Shown piece after piece: positions 53,833 to 63,114 of a stretch of 64,000 bases of DNA. The notes beneath the pieces were generated by a model, which saw nothing but the letters and a program-made list of their open reading frames with translations, had not been told where the DNA came from and did no database searches. This stretch comes from Saccharothrix sp. S26 (GTDB lineage Bacteria > Actinomycetota > Actinomycetes > Mycobacteriales > Pseudonocardiaceae): assembly GCF_021390395.1 (NCBI RefSeq), contig NZ_JAJUWT010000007.1:62001-126000 (forward strand). Direction: 5' to 3'. The first letter of the stretch is position 1, and every line of letters begins with the position of its first letter. The position numbers and the translations under genes are program-made.

Positions 53833-54585
53833 GTGGACGAGCAGAAGCTCGGCGAGCTGTTCCGCGACGCGGCCCGTGACGCGCCGCCCCCGTCCTTCGA
53901 CGTGGACGCCGTCCGGTCGGCCTCGGCGCGGGCGACCGCGCGCCGCAGGTCGGCCCTGGCGGTGGGGGCCGCGGCGGCGCTCGTGCTCGCGTTCGGCGGC
54001 CTGGTCGTCGGCGTGGACCTCGTGCGCGACTCCAACGGCGAACTGGCCGCGGCGGGTTCCGCTCACAGCGCCTCGTCCCCTAACGTCACACCATTCGGCG
54101 CGGGTGAGCCGGAGATGCTGCCGAAGGACGCCGACGGCGTGCCGGACCGCAGCGGCGGCAACCCGCCCGAGAGCCTCCCCGAGGACTCGTCTACGCAGGG
54201 GGACGAGTCGACGGGGAGTGCCGGCCGCCCGTCGGCCGGCAGCGCCCAACGCGGGTGCGTTGAGGTGGACCGGGAGCTCGCCGTCGCCCTCGCCGACGAG
54301 CTCTCGGTCGCCAACGCCGCCGCGGCCACCGCGGCGACCTGCCCGGTCGGGCGGGGCGCGGGCTTCGCCGTGCGCGACGGTGACGCCTACGGCACGGTGT
54401 CGGTGGTGCTGGTGCCGAGCGGCACGACCGGCGTGGTGCCGGACCACACCTACGCGCACGCGAGCGCGAAGACGTCCGCCGGGCAGGAGCTGTACGTGCT
54501 CAGCCAGGCGGGCGAGGGCTCGCCGGAGGAGCCGTTCGTGGCCGACCTCGGCCGCCTCGCGAACCGGCTCGCGGCCCGGTTCTGA
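53833..54585 (+). CDS. single-span membrane protein, putative anti-sigma partner (pair A)
   Basis: A 250-residue protein. The cytoplasmic N-terminus (LGELFRDAARDAPPPSFDVDAVRSASARATARRR) is followed by one transmembrane helix (about 42-62), a long disordered acidic/Ser/Pro linker (about 68-135) and an extracytoplasmic domain with two Cys. The N-terminal FRDAARDAPPPSFD pattern is the one seen after SigE-family sigma factors, where such proteins serve as anti-sigma factors. No zinc-binding ZAS motif is present. Confidence 0.7.
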   Translation: MDEQKLGELFRDAARDAPPPSFDVDAVRSASARATARRRSALAVGAAAALVLAFGGLVVGVDLVRDSNGELAAAGSAHSASSPNVTPFGAGEPEMLPKDADGVPDRSGGNPPESLPEDSSTQGDESTGSAGRPSAGSAQRGCVEVDRELAVALADELSVANAAAATAATCPVGRGAGFAVRDGDAYGTVSVVLVPSGTTGVVPDHTYAHASAKTSAGQELYVLSQAGEGSPEEPFVADLGRLANRLAARF

Positions 54586-54613
54586 GTCGTGGAGAGCGGG
54601 ATCGCCCCCTATC

Positions 54614-54651
54614 TGGTACGTCCGTACCATTAATTTGGTACCGTCGTGCCA
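54614..54651. promoter_or_regulatory. two TetR-type operators upstream of the SMR pump
   Basis: TGGTACG-TC-CGTACCA (54614-54629) is a perfect 7-2-7 palindrome. A related imperfect copy TGGTACC-GT-CGTGCCA is at 54636-54651, 22 bp centre to centre. They lie just before the SMR gene and the TetR gene follows it, so autoregulated control is likely. Confidence 0.75.
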
Positions 54652-54669
54652 GATCGGGAGGTGGTCGTC

Positions 54670-54993
54670 ATGGCGTGGGCCGTGCTCATCGTGTCCGGCT
54701 TCTTCGAGGCCGGTTGGGCGGTCTCGCTGAAGCTCTCCGAGGGCTTCAGCAAGGTGTGGTGGACGGTGGCCTTCGCGGTGTCCGCGCTGATCAGCTTCGC
54801 CGGCCTGGCGTGGGCGATGAAGCAGCTGCCCGCCGGACCGGCGTACGCGGTGTGGACCGGGATCGGCGCGGCGCTCACCGCCGTGATCGGCATGATCTGG
54901 CTCGGCGACGGCGTCAGCACGGTGAAGCTGGTCTCCCTCGGCCTGATCGTCAGCGGTGTCATCGGCCTCAACCTGGCCGGTGGCGGGCACTAG
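54670..54993 (+). CDS. SMR family multidrug efflux protein (SugE/Gdx-like)
   Basis: A 107-residue, four-helix small multidrug resistance protein. It opens MAWAVLIVSGFFEAGWAVSLKLSEGF with the essential Glu (E13) and contains KQLPAGPAYAVWTGIGAALTAVIGMIWLGD. The wording AVSLKLSEGF resembles the SugE/Gdx subgroup exporting guanidinium or quaternary ammonium compounds. ATG 54670 is the conserved family start. The TetR gene follows 13 bp later. Confidence 0.9.
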   Translation: MAWAVLIVSGFFEAGWAVSLKLSEGFSKVWWTVAFAVSALISFAGLAWAMKQLPAGPAYAVWTGIGAALTAVIGMIWLGDGVSTVKLVSLGLIVSGVIGLNLAGGGH

Positions 54994-55006
54994 TACCTTT
55001 CCTGCA

Positions 55007-55591
55007 ATGACAGCCGCAACGCCGAAGGGCGAACGCCGGCGCCAGGCGCTGGTCGAAGCCGCCGCGGCCCTCCTGGTCGACGGCGGCTTCGACGCGATCC
55101 GGCACCGCGCCGTCGCCGAGCGCGCGGGCCTGCCGCTGGCCTCCACCACCTACTACTTCGACTCGCTGGACGAGCTGGTGACCGCCGCCCTGGAGTTCCA
55201 CGGCAACGCCGAGCTGGCCTACGGCAAGGCCCGGCTCGACGAGCTCGACCCGCGCGAGTGCGGCGGCGACGCGTTCATCGAGCTGGTGCTGGACCTGCTG
55301 CTCGGCCCGCCCGGCGACGGTGACGCCGAAGCCGTGCTGCTGCGCTACGAGCGCCTCGTCGCCACGGGCAGGCGGCCCTACCTGCGGCCGTTGATGCGCC
55401 GGATGTCCGGCGAGCTGCACTCCCTGCTGTTCGACATCTTTACCCGGGCGGGCCAGCCGGTCAGCCGCGAACGGGTGGAGGAGCTGATCGCCCTGGTCGA
55501 CGGGGCCGTGGTGAACGCGCTCATCGAGATCAGCCCGGACCCCAGGGCGGCCGCGCGGCGGATGCTGCGCAAGGCGATGCAACCCCGCTGA
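55007..55591 (+). CDS. TetR family regulator of the SMR pump
   Basis: A 194-residue TetR protein with N-terminal HTH (GERRRQALVEAAAALLVDGGFDAIRHRAVAERAGLPLASTTYYFDSLDELV) and a divergent ligand domain. It is co-transcribed with the SMR gene and the double palindrome upstream is its probable target. ATG 55007 is the start that gives the normal N-terminus. Confidence 0.9.
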   Translation: MTAATPKGERRRQALVEAAAALLVDGGFDAIRHRAVAERAGLPLASTTYYFDSLDELVTAALEFHGNAELAYGKARLDELDPRECGGDAFIELVLDLLLGPPGDGDAEAVLLRYERLVATGRRPYLRPLMRRMSGELHSLLFDIFTRAGQPVSRERVEELIALVDGAVVNALIEISPDPRAAARRMLRKAMQPR

Positions 55592-55640
55592 CCCCTCCCG
55601 CGTAGAAGCGTGTGGGGGGCGCGGAAGGGGATCGGAAAGC

Positions 55641-56171
55641 ATGCGCGAGGCCGAGGAGCGGGGCTTCCGCGAGTTCGCGGTGAGCCACGCCGCGTCGCTG
55701 CGGCGCACCGCGTACCTGTTCTGCGGCGACTGGCACATGGCCGAGGACCTGATGCAGGCCAGCCTGCTCAAGCTGTACCAGGCGTGGCACCGGATCGAGT
55801 GGCGCGACACCGCCTCCGGGTACGCGCGCAAGGTGCTGCTGCGCACCTGGCTGGACGAGAAGCGCAGGCCGTGGCGGCGGGCCGAGCGGCGCGACGGCGA
55901 GCTGCCCGACGTCGCCGACGCGACCGCCGACCCGGAACGCGAGGGCGAACGGCTGTGGGCCCGCGACCTGGTGCACGCGGCGCTGCTGCGGGTGCCACCG
56001 CGCCAGCGGGCCGCGCTGGTGCTGCGGTACTTCGAGGACCTGTCGGTGAGCGAGGTCGCGGTGGCCATGGGGTGCACCGAGGGCACCGTGAAGAGCCAGA
56101 CGGCACGCGGCCTGGTCGCGTTGCGCGCCGCGGTCGAGGAGCTGGAGCGAGGGGCGGTGGTGGCGTCATGA
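55641..56171 (+). CDS. SigE-family sigma factor (pair B)
   Basis: A 176-residue sigma factor closely related to the one at 53297: FREFAVSHAASLRRTAYLFCGDWHMAEDLMQASLLKLYQAWHRI and RVPPRQRAALVLRYFEDLSVSEVAVAMGCTEGTVKSQTARGLVALR. It overlaps the following membrane protein by four bases (ATGA). Confidence 0.9.
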   Translation: MREAEERGFREFAVSHAASLRRTAYLFCGDWHMAEDLMQASLLKLYQAWHRIEWRDTASGYARKVLLRTWLDEKRRPWRRAERRDGELPDVADATADPEREGERLWARDLVHAALLRVPPRQRAALVLRYFEDLSVSEVAVAMGCTEGTVKSQTARGLVALRAAVEELERGAVVAS

Positions 56172-56953
56172 GCGAGGCAGACCTGCGAGAGGGTCTCCGG
56201 GCCGCGGTGGGCGACGAGCCGCCGTTGAACTTCGACCCCGACGAGCTGATCCGACGCGCCCAGCACGAGCGCAAGCGGCGGCGCGCGTTCGTGGCCGTGG
56301 CGGTGGTGACGCTCGCGCTCACCGGCACGGTGCTGTCCCTGCCCGGGGCGCTGGACCGGCGGGCGGTGGTCGACGCGGCGGGCGGACCGGTGTTGACGAC
56401 CACGGCGTCACCGGCGCCGACCTCCCGACCCGAAGCGGCGTCGCTGCCGGCGACCGCGCCGCCTCCCCCCTCCGCGACCAGGTCCACGACCGGCGGCGTC
56501 GCGTCGTTCGTCTCGGGTTACCTGACCAGCCGGTTCCCCGAGGTGGTGCCGGGGTCGAAGGTCACCGCCGTCGAGGTCAGCGAGGTGAGCGCCGAGCAGC
56601 CGGCGCACATCAGCGCCGTCGTCCGGTTCGTCGACGGCGTCGGCGAGAGCGGGCTGGTGGTGCGGGTGACCGCGCCGTCGGCGAGGCCGCCGTTCGACCG
56701 GTTCTGCGACGAGTTCGAGTGCGACGACCCGCAGCGGTGGAACGACGGCACCCGGCTCGTGTCCGGCACGACCGCGGACCAGACCTCGGTGGTCGTGTCA
56801 CGCGCGGTGGCGCACCTGCGCGCGGACGGCGCGGTCGTCCAGGTCACCGCCTACCGGTACGACCTGGGTGCGGGGTCGAAGCTGCCGGAGGTGGCGCTGA
56901 CGGTCGACCAGCTCGTGCGGCTGGCCACCGACCCGAACCTGGCCGTGCCCTGA
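56168..56953 (+). CDS. single-span membrane protein, putative anti-sigma partner (pair B)
   Basis: A 261-residue protein: cytoplasmic N-terminus (LREGLRAAVGDEPPLNFDPDELIRRAQHERKRRR), one transmembrane helix (about 41-60), a Pro/Ser/Thr linker (about 75-115) and an extracytoplasmic beta-rich domain with a C-x5-C pair (FCDEFECDD). Arrangement is the same as in pair A, though the outer domains are not similar. Translational coupling with the sigma factor supports an anti-sigma role. Confidence 0.7.
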   Translation: MSEADLREGLRAAVGDEPPLNFDPDELIRRAQHERKRRRAFVAVAVVTLALTGTVLSLPGALDRRAVVDAAGGPVLTTTASPAPTSRPEAASLPATAPPPPSATRSTTGGVASFVSGYLTSRFPEVVPGSKVTAVEVSEVSAEQPAHISAVVRFVDGVGESGLVVRVTAPSARPPFDRFCDEFECDDPQRWNDGTRLVSGTTADQTSVVVSRAVAHLRADGAVVQVTAYRYDLGAGSKLPEVALTVDQLVRLATDPNLAVP

Positions 56954-56988
56954 CGCTCCCCCGCCTCCGGTCGCCCGTCCGGGCGAAA

Positions 56989-56994
56989 TAAGCT
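56989..56994 (+). promoter_or_regulatory. -10 element, leaderless type
   Basis: TAAGCT lies six bases before GTG 57001 of purB. Confidence 0.45.
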
Positions 56995-57000
56995 GGTCAC

Positions 57001-58434
57001 GTGACGGTCAAGCCCCGCATCGCCAATGTCCTCGCCGGTCGCTACGCCTCCACCGAGCTGGCCACGCTGTGGTCCGCCGAGCACAAGATCGTGCTGGAGC
57101 GGCGGCTGTGGCTCGCCGTGCTGAAGGCGCAGGCCGACCTCGGCCTCGACGTGCCCGCCGAGGCGGTCGCCGACTACGAGCGCGTGGTGGAGCAGGTCGA
57201 CCTGGCGTCCATCGCCGAGCGCGAGCGCGTCACCCGGCACGACGTGAAGGCCCGCATCGAGGAGTTCAACGCGCTCGCCGGGCACGAGCACGTGCACAAG
57301 GGCATGACCTCCCGCGACCTCACCGAGAACGTCGAGCAGTTGCAGGTGCTGCGGTCGTTGGAGCACGTGCGCGGCAAGACCGCCGCCGTCCTGGCGCGCC
57401 TGGCCCGCCGTGCCGCCGAGCACACCGACCTGGTGATGGCGGGCCGGTCGCACAACGTCGCCGCCCAGGCCACCACGCTGGGCAAGCGCTTCGCCACCGC
57501 GGCCGACGAGCTGCTGGTCGCGTTCCGCCGGCTGGACGAGCTGATCGCCCGCTACCCGTTGCGCGGGATCAAGGGCCCGGTCGGCACCGCGCAGGACATG
57601 CTCGACCTGCTCGGCGGCGACCGCGACAAGCTGGTGGAGCTGGAGCGCGGCGTGGCGGGCCACCTGGGCTTCAGCACCGTGCTGACCAGCGTCGGCCAGG
57701 TCTACCCGCGGTCGCTGGACTTCGACGTCGTCTCCACCCTCGTGCAGCTGGCCGCCGGGCCGTCGTCGCTGGCCAAGACCATCCGGCTGATGGCGGGCCA
57801 CGAGCTCGTCACCGAGGGCTTCAAGGCGGGCCAGGTCGGCTCCAGCGCGATGCCGCACAAGATGAACACCCGGTCGTGCGAGCGGGTCAACGGCTTCGCG
57901 GTCATCCTGCGCGGCTACCTGTCCATGGTCGGCGAGCTGTCGGGCGACCAGTGGAACGAGGGCGACGTGTCGTGCTCGGTGGTGCGGCGGGTCGCGCTGC
58001 CGGACGCGTTCTTCGCGTTCGACGGGCTGCTGGAGACCTTCATCACGGTGCTGGACGAGTTCGGCGCGTACCCGGCCGTCGTCGCCCGCGAGCTGGACCG
58101 CTACCTGCCGTTCCTGGCGACCACGAAGGTGCTGATGGCGGCCGTGCGCGCGGGCGTCGGCCGGGAGACCGCGCACGAGGTCATCAAGGAGCACTCGGTC
58201 GCGGTCGCGCTGGCCATGCGCGAGGAGGGCCTGTCCCGCAACGACCTGCTCGACCGGTTCGCCGCCGACGACCGCCTGCCTCTGGACCGCGCCGCCCTGG
58301 ACGCCCTGCTGGCCGACCGCCTGTCGTTCACCGGCGTGGCGGAGCCGCAGGTCGCGGACGTCGTGCGCCAGGTCGAGGACGTGCTGGCGCAGTACCCGGC
58401 CGCGGCCGGGTACGTGCCCGAGCCGATCCTGTGA
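57001..58434 (+). CDS. purB: adenylosuccinate lyase
   Basis: A 477-residue fumarase/aspartase-superfamily enzyme: RYASTELATLWSAEHKIVLERRLW, HKGMTSRDLTENVEQLQ, MAGRSHNVAAQATTLGKRFA and the signature GSSAMPHKMNTRSCE with the catalytic Ser loop. It acts twice in purine synthesis (SAICAR to AICAR, adenylosuccinate to AMP). GTG 57001 has its own leaderless-type -10. Confidence 0.96.
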   Translation: MTVKPRIANVLAGRYASTELATLWSAEHKIVLERRLWLAVLKAQADLGLDVPAEAVADYERVVEQVDLASIAERERVTRHDVKARIEEFNALAGHEHVHKGMTSRDLTENVEQLQVLRSLEHVRGKTAAVLARLARRAAEHTDLVMAGRSHNVAAQATTLGKRFATAADELLVAFRRLDELIARYPLRGIKGPVGTAQDMLDLLGGDRDKLVELERGVAGHLGFSTVLTSVGQVYPRSLDFDVVSTLVQLAAGPSSLAKTIRLMAGHELVTEGFKAGQVGSSAMPHKMNTRSCERVNGFAVILRGYLSMVGELSGDQWNEGDVSCSVVRRVALPDAFFAFDGLLETFITVLDEFGAYPAVVARELDRYLPFLATTKVLMAAVRAGVGRETAHEVIKEHSVAVALAMREEGLSRNDLLDRFAADDRLPLDRAALDALLADRLSFTGVAEPQVADVVRQVEDVLAQYPAAAGYVPEPIL

Positions 58435-58438
58435 AGCT

Positions 58439-58879
58439 CTAAGCCCTGTCCCAGACCAGGCGGCCGCGGCGGGTCTTCTCGCAGACCAGTGCGCGGCCCG
58501 CCGGGTCGACCGCCGTCGCGCCCTCCGTCTCGCACGGGAAGCCCTCCAGGGCGACCTCGTCGAACCGGGGCGGGGTCGTCGTCTGGACGGGCGGCTGTGG
58601 TTGCGGCTGCACCGGCGCGGGTGGTGGCGGCGGTGGTGGTGGTGGCTCGGTCGTGTCGGCGACCGTCGGTGGTGGCGGCGGGGTGGTGGTGGTCGCCGCG
58701 GGGAGCACCGAGATGTTCGCCACAGCCGGGATCGAGGTCACCGGCGCGGAGCTGGAGACCGTCGGGAGCAGCACCGGCTCCGGGCTCGCCGACGGCTTCG
58801 CGCAGGCACCCGTGAGCAGCAGCGCGAGCAGGCCGCCGCTCGCCGCGACGGGTGCCACAAATGCCTTCCGATGGACCAC
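58439..58879 (-). CDS. Pro-rich putative lipoprotein
   Basis: A 146-residue protein with an N-terminal hydrophobic segment ending LLLTGAC, an acceptable lipobox. After it come a Ser/Thr/Pro linker with a PPPPPPPPP tract (about 80-100) and a short folded C-terminus with two Cys (FPCETEG, ALVCEKTRRGRLVW). GTG 58879 is supported by TAGTCT seven bases upstream. Likely anchored at the cell surface; function unknown. Confidence 0.65.
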   Translation of the reverse strand: MVHRKAFVAPVAASGGLLALLLTGACAKPSASPEPVLLPTVSSSAPVTSIPAVANISVLPAATTTTPPPPPTVADTTEPPPPPPPPPAPVQPQPQPPVQTTTPPRFDEVALEGFPCETEGATAVDPAGRALVCEKTRRGRLVWDRA

Positions 58880-58886
58880 GCCAAGC

Positions 58887-58892
58887 AGACTA
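58887..58892 (-). promoter_or_regulatory. -10 element, leaderless type
   Basis: On the minus strand TAGTCT lies seven bases before GTG 58879. Confidence 0.45.
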
Positions 58893-58935
58893 GGGGCACT
58901 CGACCGATACCCCAAGTGGCCTCTGCCCGAGCGGC

Positions 58936-59685
58936 CTAAAGGCGGCCCGCGTCGATGATCCGGCGCAGGAACTGCCGCGTGCGCGGGTGCACGGGCTCGC
59001 CCAGCACCTGCTCGGGCGGCCCCGACTCGATCAGCCGGCCACCGTCGAGGAACACCACCCGGTCGGCGACCTGCCGGGCGAAACCCATCTCGTGGGTGGC
59101 CATGAGGATCGTCCGGCCCGTCTGCGCCAGCTCCCTGACCAGCGCCAACACCTCGCCGACCAGCTCGGGGTCCAACGCGCTGGTGATCTCGTCCAGCAGC
59201 AGCAACCGGGGCGAGTAGGCCAGCGCCCGCGCGATCGCCACCCGCTGTTGCTGCCCGCCGGACAGCTGTTCGGGGTAGGCGCCCGCGCGGTCGGCCAGGC
59301 CGACCCGGTCGAGCAGCTCCACCGCGTGGCGCTCGGCCTGCGCCCGCGGCACGCCGTGCACCACGCGCGGCGCGAGGGTGACGTTGTCCAGCACGCTCAT
59401 GTGCGGGAACAGGTTGAACGCCTGGAACACGATGCCCATGCCGCGCCGCGCCACGTCGGCGTCCACCCGCGGGTCGGACACGTCCACCCCGTCGAGCAGC
59501 ACCTGGCCGTCGTCCAGCTCCTCCAGCAGGTCCACGCACCGCAGCAGGGTCGACTTGCCCGACCCCGACGACCCGATCACGGCGACCACCTCGTGCTCGT
59601 GCACGTCGAGGCTGATCCCGTCCAGCACGGTGCGGTCGCCGTAGCGCTTCACCACGCCCCGCACGCTGAGCACCGGCTCGGTCAC
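58936..59685 (-). CDS. polar amino-acid ABC transporter ATP-binding protein
   Basis: A 249-residue ABC ATPase of the GlnQ group: Walker A GSSGSGKST, Q-loop VFQAFNLFPHMSVLDNV, signature LSGGQQQRVAIARAL, Walker B LLLLDEITSALDPELV, H-loop MATHEMGFARQVADRVVFLDGG. GTG 59685 overlaps the permease stop by four bases (GTGA). Last gene of a binding protein-permease-ATPase operon. Confidence 0.93.
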   Translation of the reverse strand: MTEPVLSVRGVVKRYGDRTVLDGISLDVHEHEVVAVIGSSGSGKSTLLRCVDLLEELDDGQVLLDGVDVSDPRVDADVARRGMGIVFQAFNLFPHMSVLDNVTLAPRVVHGVPRAQAERHAVELLDRVGLADRAGAYPEQLSGGQQQRVAIARALAYSPRLLLLDEITSALDPELVGEVLALVRELAQTGRTILMATHEMGFARQVADRVVFLDGGRLIESGPPEQVLGEPVHPRTRQFLRRIIDAGRL

Positions 59686-60512
59686 CGCGCCCCCTGACGG
59701 CGTTCCACCCGGCGGCCCAGCGCGTCGGCGAACCGCGCCGTGGGCACCGCGAGCAGCACGAACAGCAGCCCCGCCACCACGTACGGGGTGAAGTTGAACG
59801 ACCGGGCCTGCTCGATCTGCGCGGCCCGCACCGCGTCCACCGCGCCGAGCACGGAGATCAACCCGCAGTCCTTCTGCAACGCCACGAAGTCGTTGAGCAG
59901 GGCGGGCATCACCCGCCGCACCGCCTGCGGCAGCACGACCAGCCGCAACGTCTCGCGCGGACCCAGGCCCAGCGACCGGGCCGCCGCCACCTGCGACGGG
60001 TGGACCGACTCGATCCCGGCGCGGAACACCTCCGCCACGTACGCCGTGTAGGCCAGCACCAGTGCCACGCCGCCGAGCACGACGAAGTCGTTGGGCACGC
60101 CGGTCAGCCGCAGCGCGGGCAGCCCGAACCCGACCAGGTACAGCAGGATGATCAGCGGCAGGCCGCGGAACAGGTCGACGTACGCCGTGGCCAGCACGCG
60201 CAGCGGGAACCACACCGGGCCGCGCAACGTGCGCACCGCCGCCACGACCAGCGCCAACACCAGGATCAGCGCACCGCACACGGCGAGCACGCGCAGGTTC
60301 AGCCACAGCCCTTCCAGGATCGCGGGCAGCGAGCGCCACGCGATCTCCACGTCGAAGAACGACTGCCGCACGCGCGGCCAGCCCGGCGCGCGGGCGACGG
60401 TGACGCCGACCGCGACGGCGAACACGGCGGTCGACAGCAGGGCGACCAGGGTGGACCGCCGCGCGCGGGAGCGCTTGTAGGACAAGCGCTCCCGTTGCAG
60501 CTCGCTGGTCAC
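59682..60512 (-). CDS. polar amino-acid ABC transporter permease
   Basis: A 276-residue permease (HisM/GlnP type) with about five helices. It contains the EAA loop IESVHPSQVAAARSLGLGPRETLRLVVLPQAVRRVMPALLNDFVALQKDCGLIS and the typical AYVDLFRGLPLIILLYLVGFGLP. GTG 60512 overlaps the binding-protein stop (GTGA). A basic 30-residue N-terminal extension precedes the first helix. Confidence 0.92.
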   Translation of the reverse strand: MTSELQRERLSYKRSRARRSTLVALLSTAVFAVAVGVTVARAPGWPRVRQSFFDVEIAWRSLPAILEGLWLNLRVLAVCGALILVLALVVAAVRTLRGPVWFPLRVLATAYVDLFRGLPLIILLYLVGFGLPALRLTGVPNDFVVLGGVALVLAYTAYVAEVFRAGIESVHPSQVAAARSLGLGPRETLRLVVLPQAVRRVMPALLNDFVALQKDCGLISVLGAVDAVRAAQIEQARSFNFTPYVVAGLLFVLLAVPTARFADALGRRVERRQGAR

Positions 60513-61360
60513 TTCAGCTCGGGTGCCGTGCCCGCGGACGACAGCCACTCCCGCTCGATCCTGGCCAGGGTGCCCTCGGCCCGCAGGTTCTCCACCGCCG
60601 TGGACACGCACGCGGTGAGCGGGCTGCCCTTGTCCAGCACGATGCCGAACTGCTCGGGCTTGCCGTCGCCGGCGGGCACCTGGCCGATGATCAGGCCGTC
60701 CTCCAGTTCCGCGGACGTGATGTAGAACGCGGTCGGCAGGTCCACCACCAGCGCGTCGATCTGCCCGGCGCGCAACGCGGCCTTGCCGTCGTCGTTGGTG
60801 TTGTAGACCGCGACCTCCTGCTCGGGTTGCAGGCGCTGGGCGGCGTCGAAGCTGGTCGTGCCCACCTGGGCGCCGATCTTGACCTGCTTGAGCTCGGCCA
60901 GCGTCTTCACCGACGCGGCCTTGGAGGACTTCAGCGTGATCACGGCCTGGTCCACGTCGTAGTACGGCGCGGAGAAGTCGACCGCCTGCTTGCGCTCCTC
61001 GGTGATGGAGAACTCGTTGAGGTCCATGTCGTAGGTCTTCTTGCCCGGCTGGATCGCCGCGTTGAACGGCACCCGCGTCCACACCACGTCGCCCTTGGCG
61101 TAGCCCAGCTCCTCGGCCAGCGCGTAGGCGATCGCGGACTCGAAGCCCTTGCCGTTGGTCGGGTCGTCGTCCACGAACCACGGTTCGTACGCCGGCTGGT
61201 CCGTGCCGAAGGTGATCTTGCCCGAGGTGAGGGTGGGCAGCTTGTCCTTCGTGCAGGTGACGCCGTCCACCTGGTTGGTCGGCGGCGCGGTCTGGTCCGC
61301 TGGGGCGCAGGCGACCGCGAGGGCGGCGGTCACGGCGAGTATCAGTCCGGGTGCACGCAT
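60509..61360 (-). CDS. amino-acid ABC transporter substrate-binding lipoprotein
   Basis: A 283-residue lipoprotein (ALAVAC lipobox, Cys18) with an SBP_bac_3 domain: ITFGTDQPAYEPWFVDDDPTNGKGFESAIAYALAEELGY, VPFNAAIQPGKKTYDMDLNEFSITEERKQAVDFSAPYYDVDQAVI, KIGAQVGTTSFDAAQRL and DALVVDLPTAFYI. Ligand residues suggest a polar or acidic amino acid. First gene of the operon; divergent from purC. Confidence 0.93.
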   Translation of the reverse strand: MRAPGLILAVTAALAVACAPADQTAPPTNQVDGVTCTKDKLPTLTSGKITFGTDQPAYEPWFVDDDPTNGKGFESAIAYALAEELGYAKGDVVWTRVPFNAAIQPGKKTYDMDLNEFSITEERKQAVDFSAPYYDVDQAVITLKSSKAASVKTLAELKQVKIGAQVGTTSFDAAQRLQPEQEVAVYNTNDDGKAALRAGQIDALVVDLPTAFYITSAELEDGLIIGQVPAGDGKPEQFGIVLDKGSPLTACVSTAVENLRAEGTLARIEREWLSSAGTAPELK

Positions 61361-61410
61361 GGGAGGAATCTTGCCGCAGGTGGGAAGGGTGGCCCACGAG
61401 CTGGGACAAG

Positions 61411-61416
61411 TAGGCT
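61411..61416 (+). promoter_or_regulatory. -10 element, leaderless type
   Basis: TAGGCT lies six bases before GTG 61423 of purC. Confidence 0.5.
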
Positions 61417-61422
61417 TCGGCC

Positions 61423-62322
<900 letters not shown>

Positions 62323-62364
62323 TTCGCCGGCTCCGCACCCGGGCGTCACCTGGTTTTAGAGCGG

Positions 62365-63114
62365 GTGACACGCCGATGGGGCGCACTGGGTGGCATGGTC
62401 GCCGAACTCGTGGTTTCGCTGTCCGGCATCGGGCCGAGCACGCTCGCCCGGTGCGCCGACCTCGCCGACGAACTGGACCGGCGGCGGGTGCCGTTGTCGC
62501 TGCTGCTGGCCCCGCGCAAGGCCGTGCCCGGTGAGGCGCTGACCTGGGTGCGGCAGCGCGTGGCCGAGGGCGACGCGCTGGTCCTGCACGGTTTCGACCA
62601 CCAGCCGGACCCCACGCGCCGGGCCGTGTCGCTGCGCCGCCGGGCCGAGTTCGCCGCGCTGCCCGCGCACGAAGCCGGCTTGCGGCTGGTCGCCGCACGG
62701 GCCGCGGTCGCCCGGTTGGGGCTCGCCACGGAGGTGTTCGCACCGCCCGGTTGGCTCGCGTCACCGGGCACGGTGGTCGCCCTGCGCCGGCACCGGTTCG
62801 CCGTCTGCGCGGACATGGCGGGCGTGCGCGACCTGCGCACCGGCGACGTGCGGCCGGGCCGGGTGCGGATGGTCGCCGAGCACTGGAGCTACCTGCTCAG
62901 CGTCGGCCGCGCGGCCCGGCGCGGCGGGCTGGTGCGCCTCGGCGTGGACGCGGCGGACCTCGACCGGCTCGGCGTCCGCGAGGTGCTGCTGGAGGCCGTC
63001 GACCTGGCCCTGCACCACGGCGCGACGGCCACGACCTACAGCTCGACCGCCTCGCCGCGCGGCAGCACGACCACCTCCACGCCCTCGGGCGCGGTGCCGA
63101 CCAGGACGCGGTAG
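62365..63114 (+). CDS. DUF2334 polysaccharide deacetylase-like protein
   Basis: A 249-residue protein of the DUF2334 group, a branch of the NodB-like deacetylase fold: ELVVSLSGIGPSTLARCADLADELDRRRVPLSLLLAP, GDALVLHGFDHQPDP and VFAPPGWLASPGTVVALRRHRFAVCADM. The last 27 codons (Ser/Thr/Pro/Arg-rich) lie inside the convergent hydrolase gene and look like antisense read-through rather than a selected C-terminus. Its -10/start region lies within 42 bp of the purC stop. Confidence 0.75.
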   Translation: MTRRWGALGGMVAELVVSLSGIGPSTLARCADLADELDRRRVPLSLLLAPRKAVPGEALTWVRQRVAEGDALVLHGFDHQPDPTRRAVSLRRRAEFAALPAHEAGLRLVAARAAVARLGLATEVFAPPGWLASPGTVVALRRHRFAVCADMAGVRDLRTGDVRPGRVRMVAEHWSYLLSVGRAARRGGLVRLGVDAADLDRLGVREVLLEAVDLALHHGATATTYSSTASPRGSTTTSTPSGAVPTRTR

